Positions 28,824 to 41,900 of a stretch of DNA of 64,000 nucleotides are shown in pieces. The notes under the pieces are model-generated. The model had not been told where the DNA came from and did not search any database. It saw only the letters and a list, made by a program, of their open reading frames with translations. The translations under genes were made by a program, and so were the position numbers. Every line of letters begins with the position of its first letter. Position 1 is the first letter of the stretch. Source of the DNA: Cladorhizidae sp. MBARI D1340-BT2 (taxonomy: Eukaryota; Porifera; Demospongiae; Poecilosclerida; Cladorhizidae); assembly GCA_028752905.1 (NCBI GenBank), contig JAQNBH010000002.1, positions 37,950,975 to 38,014,974 on the forward strand, written 5' to 3'.

Positions 28824-29032
28824 GTAGCAAAATCAATAGGAATAGTATATATATATATATATATATATAGGTAGCAAAATCAATAGGAATAGTATATATA
28901 TATATATATATATATATAGGTAGCAAAATCAATAGGAATAGTATATATATATATATATATATATAGGTAGCAAAATCAATAGGAATAGTATATATATATA
29001 TATATATATAGGTAGCAAAATCAATAGGAATA

Positions 29033-29077
<45 letters not shown>

Positions 29078-29141
29078 TAGCAAAATCAATAGGAATAGTA
29101 TATATATATATATATAGGTAGCAAAATCAATAGGAATAGTA

Positions 29142-29179
<38 letters not shown>

Positions 29180-29295
29180 TAGCAAAATCAATAGGAATAG
29201 TATATATATATATATATATATAGGTAGCAAAATCAATAGGAATAGTATATATATATATATATATATATATATAGGTAGCAAAATCAATAGGAATA

Positions 29296-29327
<32 letters not shown>

Positions 29328-29392
29328 GTAGCAAAATCAATAGGAATAGTATATATATATATATATAGGTAGCAAAATCAATAGGAATAGTA

Positions 29393-29430
<38 letters not shown>

Positions 29431-29565
29431 TAGCAAAATCAATAGGAATAGTATATATATATATATATATATAGGTAGCAAAATCAATAGGAATAGTATA
29501 TATATATATATATATATATATATAGGTAGCAAAATCAATAGGAATAATATATATATATATGTATA
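28500..29565. repeat. Composite minisatellite: (AT)n of variable length plus a fixed core
   Basis: About 20 units in which GGTAGCAAAATCAATAGGAA plus TAGT is almost invariant while the intervening (AT)n varies from about 14 to 40 bp. The marker GTATATATGTATAT recurs about 252 bp apart (29139 and 29391), so blocks of several units were duplicated together. It is not a CRISPR: the variable part is only AT dinucleotide. Confidence 0.93.
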
Positions 29566-29994
29566 ACGGAACAGCAACATTGGCTCAACTCGGCATAAGA
29601 GCCGATCAGAAAGGGATATTTACTCACCCAATCTTTGCTCTATCTTGTTTTTTATATTTCTTCTTTCTTTGTTTAAAGGAAGAGACACTACTAACACTAA
29701 CACTAACAGTTGATTTCTAATTCCGTTTCTTCCTCGCTACTTGAACTTCCGCTTTCTCTTAGTCTCTTAGTGCCATTTTTGATTTCCTCCAGGGTTCAAA
29801 GTCCGCATACAACTGCCACGGTCGCGGTGATTGTGAGGAAAGAACAGCAGTCTGTAGGATTTGTGATAGTCTATAAATTTGTGGATTTCTGTTAGCTGCT
29901 AGTCTCTGGATTTTTAAAAATCGGGAGAATTTTATGAAAATCGGGAGATCGGGAGATTGGGTCCAAATTCGGGAGACTCCCCCAAAAATCGGAA
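29566..29994. other. Right interior of the 27347-30009 element, no gene recognised
   Basis: The sequence ends with short iterations of CGGGAGAT and TCGGGAGA (29920-29990) next to the inverted terminus. A 61-codon plus-strand frame (29710-29895) is low-complexity at its start and matches nothing I know. Confidence 0.5.
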
Positions 29995-30009
29995 GGGTTG
30001 GAACGTCTG

Positions 30010-33000
30010 TGTGTGTCTAGTGAATAATCTTCTAGTGAGGGCATGGTGGGTGTGTCTAGTGAATAATCTTCTAGTGAGGGCATGATGGGTGTGTCCAGTG
30101 AATAATCTTCTAGTGAGGGCATGGTGGGTGTGTCTAGTGAATAATCTTCTAGTGAGGGCATGATGGGTGTGTCTAGTGAATAATCTTCTAGTGAGGGCAT
30201 GATGGGTGTGTCTAGTGAATAATCTTGTAGTGAGGGCATGGTGGGTGTGTCTAGTGAATAATCTTCTAGTGAGGGCATGATGGGTGTGTCTAGTGAATAA
30301 TCTTCTAGTGAGGGCATGATGGGTGTGTCTAGTGAATAATCTTCTAGTGAGGGCATGGTGGGTGTGTCTAGTGAATAATCTTCTAGTGAGGGCATGGTGG
30401 GTGTGTCTAGTGAATAATCTTCTAGTGAGGGCATGGTGGGTGTGTCTAGTGAATAATCTAGTGAGGGCATGATGGGTGTGTCTAGTGAATAATCTTCTAG
30501 TGAGGGCATGATGGGTGTGTCTAGTGAATAATCTTCTAGTGAGGGCATGGTGGGTGTGTCTAGTGAATAATCTTCTAGTGAGGGCATGATGGGTGTGTCT
30601 AGTGAATAATCTTCTAGTGAGGGCATGGTGGGTGTGTCTAGTGAATAATCTTCTAGTGAGGGCATGGTGGGTGTGTCTAGTGAATAATCTTCTAGTGAGG
30701 GCATGATGGGTGTGTCTAGTGAATAATCTTCTAGTGAGGACATGGTTGGTGTGTCTAGTGAATAATCTTCTAGTGAGGGCATGATGGGTGTGTCTAGTGA
30801 ATAATCTTCTAGTGAGGGCATGATGGGTGTGTCTAGTGAATAATCTTCTAGTGAGGGCATGATGGGTGTGTCTAGTGAATAATCTTCTAGTGAGGGCATG
30901 GTTGGTGTGTCTAGTGAATAATCTTCTAGTGAGGGCATGGTGGGTGTGTCTAGTGAATAATCTTCTAGTGAGGGCATGGTGGGTGTGTCTAGTGAATAAT
31001 CTTCTAGTGAGGGCATGATGGATGTGTCTAGTGAATAATCTTCTAGTGAGGGCATGATGGATGTGTCTAGTGAATAATCTTCTAGTGAGGGCATGATGGG
31101 TGTGTCTAGTGAATAATCTTCTAGTGAGGGCATGATGGGTGTGTCTAGTGAATAATCTTCTGTGAGGGCATGGTGGGTGTGTCTAGTGAATAATCTTCTA
31201 GTGAGGGCATGATGGGTGTGTCTAGTGAATAATCTTCTAGTGAGGGCATGGTGGGTGTGTCTAGTGAATAATCTTCTAGTGAGGGCATGGTGGGTGTGTC
31301 TAGTGAATAATCTTCTAGTGAGGGCATGATGGATGTGTCTAGTGAATAATCTTCTAGTGAGGGCATGATGGGTGTGTCTAGTGAATAATCTTCTAGTGAG
31401 GGCATGATGGATGTGTCTAGTGAATAATCTTCTAGTGAGGGCATGATGGGTGTGTCTAGTGAATAATCTTCTGTGAGGGCATGGTGGGTGTGTCTAGTGA
31501 ATAATCTTCTAGTGAGGGCATGATGGGTGTGTCTAGTGAATAATCTTCTAGTGAGGGCATGGTGGGTGTGTCTAGTGAATAATCTTCTAGTGAAGGCATG
31601 GTGGGTGTGTCTAGTGAATAATCTTCTAGTGAGGGCATGATGGGTGTGTCTAGTGAATAATCTTCTAGTGAGGGCATGGTGGGTGTGTCTAGTGAATAAT
31701 CTTCTAGTGAGGGCATGAAGGGTGTGTCTAGTGAATAATCTTCTAGTGAGGGCATGATGGGTGTGTCTAGTGAATAATCTTCTAGTGAGGGCATGATGGG
31801 TGTGTCTAGTGAATAATCTTCTAGTGAGGGTATGATGGGTGTGTCTAGTGAATAATCTTCTAGTGACGGCATGATGGGTGTGTCTAGTGAATAATCTTCT
31901 AGTGAGGGCATGGTGGGTGTGTCTAGTGAATAATATTCTAGTGAGGGCATGATGGGTGTGTCTAGTGAATAATCTACTAGTGAGGGCATGATGGGTGTGT
32001 CTAGTGAATAATCTTCTAGTGAGGGCATGGTGGGTGTGTCTAGTGAATAATCTTCTAGTGAGGGCATGATGGATGTGTCTAGTGAATAATCTTCTAGTGA
32101 GGGCATGATGGGTGTGTCTAGTGAATAATATTCTAGTGAGGGCATGATGGGTGTGTCTAGTGAATAATCTACTAGTGAGGGCATGATGGGTGTGTCTAGT
32201 GAATAATCTTCTAGTGAGGGCATGATGGGTGTGTCTAGTGAATAATATTCTAGTGAGGGCATGATGGGTGTGTCTAGTGAATAATCTACTAGTGAGGGCA
32301 TGATGGGTGTGTCTAGTGAATAATCTTCTAGTGAGGGCATGATGGGTGTGTCTAGTGAATAATCTTCTAGTGAGGGCATGATGGGTGTGTCTTGTGAATA
32401 ATCTTCTAGTGAGGGCATGGTGGGTGTGTCTAGTGAATAATCTTCTAGTGAGGGCATGATGGGTGTGTCTAGTGAATAATCTTCTAGTGAGGGCATGATG
32501 GGTGTGTCTAGTGAATAATCTTCTAGTGAGGGCATGATGGGTGTGTCTTGTGAATAATCTTCTAGTGAGGGCATGGTGGGTGTGTCTAGTGAATAATCTT
32601 CTAGTGAGGGCATGATGGGTGTGTCTAGTGAATAATCTTCTAGTGAGTGCATGGTGTGTGTGTCTAGTGAATAATCTTCTAGTGAGTGCATGGTGTGTGT
32701 GTCTAGTGAATAATCTTCTAGTGAGGGCATGGTGGGTGTGTCTAGTGAATAATCTTCTAGTGAGGGCATGATGGGTGTGTCTAGTGAATATTCTTGTAGT
32801 GAGGGCATGATGGGTGTGTCTAGTGAATAATCTTCTAGTGAGGGCATGATGGGTATGTCTAGTGAATAATCTTCTAGTGAGGGCATGGTGGGTGTGTCTA
32901 GTGAATAATCTTCTAGTGAGGGCATGATGGGTGTGTCTAGTAAATAATCTTCTAGTGAGGGCATGGTGGGTGTGTCTAGTGAATAATCTTCTAGTGAGGG

Positions 33001-34545
33001 CATGATGGGTGTGTCTAGTAAATAATCTTCTAGTGAGGGCATGATGGGTGTGTGTAGTGAATAATCTTCTAGTGAGGGCATGATGGGTGTGTCTAGTGAA
33101 TAATCTTCTAGTGAGGGCATGATGGGTATGTCTAGTGAATAATCTTCTAGTGAGGGCATGGTGGGTGTGTCTAGTGAATAATCTTCTAGTGAGGGCATGA
33201 TGGGTGTGTCTAGTAAATAATCTTCTAGTGAGGGCATGATGGGTGTGTGTAGTGAATAATCTTCTAGTGAGGGCATGGTGGGTGTGTCTAGTGAATAATC
33301 TTCTAGTGAGGGCATGATGGGTGTGTCTAGTGAATAATCTTCTAGTGAGGGCATGATGGGTGTGTCTAGTGAATAATCTTCTAGTGAGGGCATGATGGGT
33401 GTGTCTAGTGAATAATCTTCTAGTGAGGGCATGGTGGGTGTGTCTAGTGAATAATCTTCTAGTGAGGGCATGATGGGTGTGTCTTGTGAATAATCTTCTA
33501 GTGAGGGCATGGTGGGTGTGTCTAGTGAATAATCTTCTAGTGAGGGCATGATGGGTGTGTCTAGTGAATAATCTTCTAGTGAGGGCATGGTGGGTGTGTC
33601 TAGTGAATAATCTTCTAGTGAGGGCATGATGGGTGTGTGTAGTGAATAATCTTCTAGTGAGGGCATGATGGATGTGTCCAGTGAATAATCTACTAGTGAG
33701 GGCATGGTGGGTGTGTCTAGTGAATAATCTTCTAGTGAGGGCATGATGGGTGTGTCTAGTGAATAATCTTCTAGTGAGGGCATGGTGGGTGTGTCTAGTG
33801 AATAATCTTCTAGTGAGGGTATGATGGGTGTGTCTAGTGAATAATCTTCTAGTGAGGGCATGATGGATGTGTCTAGTGAATAATCTTCTAGTGAGGGCAT
33901 GGTGGGTGTGTCTAGTGAATAATCTTCTAGTGAGGGCATGGTGGGTGTGTCTAGTGAATAATCTTCTAGTGAGGGCATGAGGGTTGTGTCTAGTGAATAA
34001 TCTTCTAGTGAGGGCATGATGGGTGTGTCTAGTGAATAATCTTCTAGTGAGGGCATGATGGGTGTGTCTAGTGAATAATCTTCTAGTGAGGGCATGATGG
34101 GTGTGTCTAGTGAATAATCTTCTAGTGAGGGCATGATGGGTGTGTCTAGTGAATAATCTTCTGGTGAGGGCATGATGGGTGTGTCTAGTGAATAATCTTC
34201 CAGTGAGGGCATGATGGGTGTGTCTAGTGAATAATCTTCTAGTGAGGGCATGATGGGTGTGTCTAGTGAATAATCTTCTAGTGAGGGCATGGTGGGTGTG
34301 TGTAGTGAATAATCTTCTAGTGAGGGCATGATGGGTGTGTCTAGTGAATAATCTTCTAGTGAGGGCATGATGGGTGTGTCTAGTGAATAATCTTCTAGTG
34401 AGGGCATGGTGGGTGTGTCTAGTGAATAATCTTCTAGTGAGGGCATGGTGGGTGTGTCTAGTGAATAGTGAATAATCTTCTAGTGAGGACATGATGGGTG
34501 TGTCTAGTGAATAATCTTCTAGTGAGGGCATGAGGGGTGTGTCAT
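30010..34545. repeat. 39-bp satellite array, about 116 copies
   Basis: The unit contains GTGTCTAGTGAATAATCTTC and TAGTGAGGGCATGATGG. Main variants are GATGGGT/GGTGGGT. It starts directly at the terminus of the 27347-30009 element. On the minus strand it gives frames of 413, 996 and 1146 codons, one reading MPSLEDYSLDTP repeats. Frame switches where a unit loses 2-3 bases (for example near 31162 and 31472) and the lack of any other domain argue against a protein. Confidence 0.95.
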
Positions 34546-34750
34546 AGATTCTGCACATTTCATGGTATGGACTTGATATATACATAGCTCAAAAGATAGG
34601 TCTCTCTGTGTGCTTTCTCTTGACTAAAACATGTTGCATGGGTATAGCTCCATAAAGAGTTTTAGTATCAAGAGGGAGCACACAGAGAGACCTATCTATT
34701 GAGCTATGTATATATCAAGTCCATACAGTGAAGTGTGCAGAATCTATGGA
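34541..34750. repeat. Short palindrome with arms of about 85 bp
   Basis: The left arm starts TAGATTCTGCACATTTCATG and contains AGATAGGTCTCTCTGTGTGC. The right arm (about 34665-34750) is its inverse, ending TGAAGTGTGCAGAATCTA. The arm sequence is a family member also seen at 21890, 46622, 47180, 50865, 51945, 58585, 60360 and 61065. Confidence 0.85.
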
Positions 34751-34961
34751 GGTCCAAAGTGGTATAATCACAGTAGTTTAACACTTTGCCCACTTATTCA
34801 TTTCTGGAGAGGTATGCAATGAAGTGGGCGGCTAAAAGTATCGTAACTCAAGAATGGTTGACAATAATGAGCTGAAGCTTGAAATGCAGTTAGTATAATA
34901 GTGAAGGTAGTGAATGATGAAGGACAAAGATTAGAATATATATAGTGGTCTATTCCACATG
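34751..34961 (+). repeat. Spacer B terminal part, copy 2
   Basis: It contains GTATGCAATGAAGTGGGCGG and CTAAAAGTATCGTAACTCAA, as before every other TTAGGG-like array (22026, 52088, 61200). The rest of spacer B is missing in this cycle, where the 39-bp array and the palindrome stand instead. Confidence 0.85.
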
Positions 34962-35935
34962 GACAATGACTAGGGTTAGGGCTTGGACAATGACTAGGGT
35001 TAGGGTTAGTGCTTGGACCATGACTAGGGTTAGGGTTAGTGCTTGGACCATGACTAGGGTTAGGGCTTGGACAATGACTAGGGTTAGGGCTTGGACAATG
35101 ACTAGGGTTAGGGCCTGGACCATGACTAGGGGTTAGGGCTTGGACCATGACTAGGGTTAGGGCTAGGACAATGACTAGGGTTAGGGCTTGAACAATGACT
35201 AGGGTTAGGGCTTGGACAATGACTAGGGTTAGGGCTTGGACCATGACTAGGGGTTAGGGCTTGGACCATGACTAGGGTTAGGGCTTGGACAATGACTAGG
35301 GTTAGGGCCTGGACCATGACTAGGGGTTAGGGCTTGGACCATGACTAGGGTTAGGGCTAGGACAATGACTAGGGTTAGGGCTTGAAGAATGACTAGGGTT
35401 AGGGCTTGGACAATGACTAGGGTTAGGGCCTGGACCATGACTAGGGGTTAGGGCTTGGACCATGACTAGGGTTAGGGCTTGGACAATGACTAGGGTTAGG
35501 GCTTGGACAATGACTAGGGCTAGGGCTTGGACCATGACTAGGGTTAGGGCTTGGACAATGACTAGGGTTAGGGCTTGAACAATGACTAGGGTTAGGGCTT
35601 GGACAATGACTAGGGTTAGGGCCTGGACCATGACTAGGGGTTAGGGCTTGGACCATGACTAGGGTTAGGGCTTGGACAATGACTAGGGTTAGGGCTTGGA
35701 CAATGACTAGGGCTAGGGCTTGGACCATGACTAGGGTTAGGGCTTGGACAATGACTAGGGTTAGGGCTTGAACAATGACTAGGGTTAGGGCTTGGACCAT
35801 GACTAGAGTTAGGATTGGACAATGACTAGGGTTAGGGCTTGCACAATTACTAGGGTTAGGGCTTGGACCATGACTAGGGTTAGGGCTTGGAGCATGACTA
35901 GGGTTAGGGCTTGGACCATGACTAGGATTAGGATT
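34962..35935 (+). repeat. Telomere-like satellite array, 24-bp units
   Basis: It has the same 24-bp family as 22191-24345, with ACCATG and ACAATG variants and one-base-longer units containing TAGGGGTTAGGG. Those extra bases shift the frame, so the open frames here are short and overlapping. Confidence 0.94.
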
Positions 35936-38900
35936 GGGAGGAGGGCCAAGGGATTGGCTAGGGCTAGGGCAATAGCTAGGGTTAGGGTTAGGGCTTGGAC
36001 CATGACTAGGGTTAGGATTGGGAGGAGGGCCAAGGGATTGGCTAGGGCTAGGGCAATAGCTAGGGTTAGGGTTAGGGCTTGGACCATGACTAGGGTTAGG
36101 ATTGGGAGGAGGGCCAAGGGATTGGCTGGGGCTAGGGCAATAGCTAGGGTTAGGGTGAGGGCTTGGACCATGACTAGGGTTAGGATTGGGAGGAGGGCCA
36201 AGGGATTGGCTAGGGCTAGGGCAATAGCTAGGGTTAGGGTTAGGGCTTGGACCATGACTAGGGTTAGGATTGGGAGGAGGGCCAAGGGATTGGCTAGGGC
36301 TAGGGCAATAGCTAGGGTTAGGGTTAGGGCTTGGACCATGACTAGGGTTAGGATTGGGAGGAAGGCCAAGGGATTGGCTAGGGCTAGGGCAATAGCTAGG
36401 GTTAGGGTTAGGGCTTGGACCATGACTAGGGTTAGGATTGGGAGGAGGGCCAAGGGATTGGCTAGGGCTAGGGCAATAGCTAGGGTTAGGGTTAGGGCTT
36501 GGACCATGACTAGGGTTAGGATTGGGAGGAGGGCCAAGGGTAGGGCTAGGGCAATAGCTAGGGTTAGAGTTAGGGCTTGGACCATGACTAGGGTTAGGGC
36601 TTGGCATAACTAGGGTTAGGGCTTGGCCAATGACTAGGGTTAGGGCTTGGACCATGACTAGGGTTAGGGCTTGGACAATGACTAAGGTTAGGGCTTGGAC
36701 CATGACTAGGGTTAGGGCTTGGACAATGACTAAGGTTAGGGCTTGGACAATGACTAGGGCTAGGGCTTGGACCATGACTAGGGTTAGGGCTTGGACCATG
36801 ACTAGGGTTAGGGCTTGGACAATGACTAGGGCTAGGGCTTGGACCATGACTAGGGTTAGGGCTTGGACAATGACTAGGGTTAGGGCTTGAACAATGACTA
36901 GGGTTAGGGCTTGGACCATGACTAGAGTTAGGATTGGACAATGACTAGGGTTAGGGCTTGCACAATGACTAGGGTTAGGGCTTGGACCATGACTAGGGTT
37001 AGGGCTTTGAGCATGACTAGGGTTAGGGCTTGGACCATGACTAGGATTAGGATTGGGAGGAGGGCCAAGGGATTGGCTAGGGCTAGGGCAATAGCTAGGG
37101 TTAGAGTTAGGGCTTGGACCATGACTAGGGTTAGGATTGGGAGGAGGGCCAAGGGATTGGCTGGGGCTAGGGCAATAGCTAGGGTTAGGGTTAGGGCTTG
37201 GACCATGACTAGGGTTAGGATTGGGAGGAGGGCCAAGGGATTGGCTAGGGCTAGGGCAATAGCTAGGGTTATGGTTAGGGCTTGGACCATGACTAGGGTT
37301 AGGATTGGGAGGAGGGCCAAGGGATTGGCTAGGGCTAGGGCAATAGCTAGGGTTAGGGTTAGGGCTTGGACCATGACTAGGGTTAGGATTGGGAGGAGGG
37401 CCAAGGGATTGGCTAGGGCTAGGGCAATAGCTAGGGTTAGGGTTAGGGCTTGGACCATGACTAGGGTTAGGATTGGGAGGAGGGCCAAGGGATTGGCTAG
37501 GGCTAGGGCAATAGCTAGGGTTAGGGTTAGGGCTTGGACCATGACTAGGGTTAGGATTGGGAGGAGGGCCAAGGGATTGGCTAGGGCTAGGGCAATAGCT
37601 AGGGTTAGGGTTAGGGCTTGGACCATGACTAGGGTTAGGATTGGGAGGAAGGCCAAGGGATTGGCTAGGGCTAGGGCAATAGCTAGGGTTAGGGTTAGGG
37701 CTTGGACCATGACTAGGGTTAGGATTGGGAGGAGGGCCAAGGGATTGGCTAGGGCTAGGGCAATAGCTAGGGTTAGGGTTAGGGCTTGGACCATGACTAG
37801 GGTTAGGATTGGGAGGAGGGCCAAGGGTAGGGCTAGGGCAATAGCTAGGGTTAGAGTTAGGGCTTGGACCATGACTAGGGTTAGGGCTTGGCATAACTAG
37901 GGTTAGGGCTTGGCCAATGACTAGGGTTAGGGCTTGGACCATGACTAGGGTTAGGGCTTGGACAATGACTAAGGTTAGGGCTTGGACAATGACTAGGGCT
38001 AGGGCTTGGACCATGACTAGGGTTAGGGCTTGGACAATGACTAGGGTTAGGATTGGACCATGACTAGGGTTAGGGCTTGGACCATGACTAGGGTTAGGGC
38101 TTGGACAATGACTAGGGCTAGGGCTTGGACCATGACTAGGGTTAGGGCTTGGACAATGACTAGGGTTAGGGCTTGAACAATGACTAGGGTTAGGGCTTGG
38201 ACCATGACTAGAGTTAGGATTGGACAATGACTAGGGTTAGGGCTTGCACAATGACTAGGGTTAGGGCTTGGACCATGACTAGGGTTAGGGCTTTGAGCAT
38301 GACTAGGGTTAGGGCTTGGACCATGACTAGGATTAGGATTGGGAGGAGGGCCAAGGGATTGGCTAGGGCTAGGGCAATAGCTAGGGTTAGAGTTAGGGCT
38401 TGGACCATGACTAGGGTTAGGATTGGGAGGAGGGCCAAGGGATTGGCTGGGGCTAGGGCAATAGCTAGGGTTAGGGTTAGGGCTTGGACCATGACTAGGG
38501 TTAGGATTGGGAGGAGGGCCAAGGGATTGGCTAGGGCTAGGGCAATAGCTAGGGTTATGGTTAGGGCTTGGACCATGACTAGGGTTAGGATTGGGAGGAG
38601 GGCCAAGGGATTGGCTAGGGCTAGGGCAATAGCTAGGGTTAGGGTTAGGGCTTGGACCATGACTAGGGTTAGGATTGGGAGGAGGGCCAAGGGATTGGCT
38701 AGGGCTAGGGCAATAGCTAGGGTTAGGGTTAGGGCTTGGACCATGACTAGGGTTAGGATTGGGAGGAGGGCCAAGGGATTGGCTAGGGCTAGGGCAATAG
38801 CTAGGGTTAGGGTTAGGGCTTGGACCATGACTAGGGTTAGGATTGGGAGGAGGGCCAAGGGATTGGCTAGGGCTAGGGCAATAGCTAGGGTTAGGGTTAG

Positions 38901-41900
38901 GGCTTGGACCATGACTAGGGTTAGGATTGGGAGGAGGGCCAAGGGATTGGCTAGGGCTAGGGCAATAGCTAGGGTTAGGGTTAGGGCTTGGACCATGACT
39001 AGGGTTAGGATTGGGAGGAGGGCCAAGGGATTGGCTAGGGCTAGGGCAATAGCTAGGGTTAGGGTTAGGGCTTGGACCATGACTAGGGTTAGGATTGGGA
39101 GGAGGGCCAAGGGATTGGCTAGGGCTAGGGCAATAGCTAGGGTTAGGGTTAGGGCTTGGACCATGACTAGGGTTAGGATTGGGAGGAGGGCCAAGGGATT
39201 GGCTAGGGCTAGGGCAATAGCTAGGGTTAGAGTTAGGGCTTGGACCATGACTAGGGTTAGGGCTTGGCATAACTAGGGTTAGGGCTTGGCCAATGACTAG
39301 GGTTAGGGCTTGGACCATGACTAGGGTTAGGGCTTGGACAATGACTAAGGTTAGGGCTTGGACAATGACTAGGGCTAGGGCTTGGACCATGACTAGGGTT
39401 AGGGCTTGGACAATGACTAGGGTTAGGATTGGACCATGACTAGGGTTAGGGCTTGGACCATGACTAGGGTTAGGGCTTGGACAATGACTAGGGCTAGGGC
39501 TTGGACCATGACTAGGGTTAGGGCTTGGACAATGACTAGGGTTAGGGCTTGAACAATGACTAGGGTTAGGGCTTGGACCATGACTAGAGTTAGGATTGGA
39601 CAATGACTAGGGTTAGGGCTTGCACAATGACTAGGGTTAGGGCTTGGACCATGACTAGGATTAGGGCTTGGAGCATGACTAGGGTTAGGGCTTGGACCAT
39701 GACTAGGATTAGGATTGGGAGGAGGGCCAAGGGATTGGCTAGGGCTAGGGCAATAGCTAGGGTTAGGGTTAGGGCTTGGACCATGACTAGGGTTAGGATT
39801 GGGAGGAGGGCCAAGGGATTGGCTAGGGCTAGGGCAATAGCTAGGGTTAGAGTTAGGGCTTGGACCATGACTAGGGTTAGGATTGGGAGGAGGGCCAAGG
39901 GATTGGCTGGGGCTAGGGCAATAGCTAGGGTTAGGGTTAGGGCTAGGATTGGGAGGAGGGCCAAGGGATTGGCTAGGGCTAGGGCAATAGCTAGGGTTAT
40001 GGTTAGGGCTTGGACCATGACTAGGGTTAGGATTGGGAGGAGGGCCAAGGGATTGGCTAGGGCTAGGGCAATAGCTAGGGTTAGGGTTAGGGCTTGGACC
40101 ATGACTAGGGTTAGGATTGGGAGGAGAGCCAAGGGATTGGCTAGGGCTAGGGCAATAGCTAGGGTTAGGGTTAGGGCTTGGACCATGACTAGGGTTAGGA
40201 TTGGGAGGAGGGCCAAGGGATTGGCTGGGGCTAGGGCAATAGCTAGGGTTAGGGTTAGGGCTTGGACCATGACTAGGGTTAGGATTGGGAGGAGGGCCAA
40301 GGGATTGGCTGGGGCTAGGGCAATAGCTAGGGTTATGGTTAGGGCTTGGACCATGACTAGGGTTAGGATTGGGAGGAGGGCCAAGGGATTGGCTAGGGCT
40401 AGGGCAATAGCTAGGGTTAGGGTTAGGGCTTGGACCATGACTAGGGTTAGGATTGGGAGGAGGGCCAAGGGATTGGCTAGGGCTAGGGCAATAGCTAGGG
40501 TTAGGGTTAGGGCTTGGACCATGACTAGGGTTAGGATTGGGAGGAGGGCCAAGGGATTGGCTAGGGCTAGGGCAATAGCTAGGGTTAGGGTTAGGGCTTG
40601 GACCATGACTAGGGTTAGGATTGGGAGGAGGGCCAAGGGATTGGCTAGGGCTAGGGCAATAGCTAGGGTTAGGGTTAGGGCTTGGACCATGACTAGGGTT
40701 AGGATTGGGAGGAGGGCCAAGGGATTGGCTAGGGCTGGGGCAATAGCTAGGGTTAGGGTTAGGGCTTGGACCATGACTAGGGTTAGGATTGGGAGGAGGG
40801 CCAAGGGATTGGCTAGGGCTAGGGCAATAGCTAGGGTTAGGGTTAGGGCTTGGACCATGACTAGGGTTAGGATTGGGAGGAGGGCCAAGGGATTGGCTAG
40901 GGCTAGGGCAATAGCTAGGGTTAGGGTTAGGGCTTGGACCATGACTAGGGTTAGGATTGGGAGGAGGGCCAAGGGATTGGCTAGGGCTAGGGCAATAGCT
41001 AGGGTTAGAGTTAGGGCTTGGACCATGACTAGGGTTAGGGCTTGGCATAACTAGGGTTAGGGCTTGGCCAATGACTAGGGTTAGGGCTTGGACCATGACT
41101 AGGGTTAGGGCTTGGACAATGACTAAGGTTAGGGCTTGGACAATGACTAGGGCTAGGGCTTGGACCATGACTAGGGTTAGGGCTTGGACAATGACTAGGG
41201 TTAGGATTGGACCATGACTAGGGTTAGGGCTTGGACCATGACTAGGGTTAGGGCTTGGACAATGACTAGGGCTAGGGCTTGGACCATGACTAGGGTTAGG
41301 GCTTGGACAATGACTAGGGTTAGGGCTTGAACAATGACTAGGGTTAGGGCTTGGACCATGACTAGAGTTAGGATTGGACAATGACTAGGGTTAGGGCTTG
41401 CACAATGACTAGGGTTAGGGCTTGGACCATGACTAGGATTAGGGCTTGGAGCATGACTAGGGTTAGGGCTTGGACCATGACTAGGATTAGGATTGGGAGG
41501 AGGGCCAAGGGATTGGCTAGGGCTAGGGCAATAGCTAGGGTTAGGGTTAGGGCTTGGACCATGACTAGGGTTAGGATTGGGAGGAGGGCCAAGGGATTGG
41601 CTAGGGCTAGGGCAATAGCTAGGGTTAGAGTTAGGGCTTGGACCATGACTAGGGTTAGGATTGGGAGGAGGGCCAAGGGATTGGCTGGGGCTAGGGCAAT
41701 AGCTAGGGTTAGGGTTAGGGCTAGGATTGGGAGGAGGGCCAAGGGATTGGCTAGGGCTAGGGCAATAGCTAGGGTTATGGTTAGGGCTTGGACCATGACT
41801 AGGGTTAGGATTGGGAGGAGGGCCAAGGGATTGGCTAGGGCTAGGGCAATAGCTAGGGTTAGGGTTAGGGCTTGGACCATGACTAGGGTTAGGATTGGGA

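Larger units (their letters stand above)
27347..30009. mobile_element. Non-autonomous DNA transposon with 15-bp terminal inverted repeats
   Basis: The left end (27347-27361) is CAGACGTTCCAACCC and the right end (29995-30009) is its exact reverse complement. The insertion interrupts spacer A. TGTG lies directly outside both ends and could be part of a target duplication, but the region is TG-rich. Inside are a pogo-like element, (AT)n-based arrays and short unique stretches; no transposase for the outer element is visible. The CAG start would suit hAT or CACTA families, but I leave the class open. Confidence 0.65.

Noticed and set aside
28500..29565. CRISPR-like array of conserved repeats and variable spacers
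   Set aside because: The variable parts are only AT dinucleotide of changing length.
31145..34585. 1146-codon minus-strand frame
   Set aside because: A pure 39-bp satellite reading with a frame switch near 34470; no signal peptide, domain or splice context.
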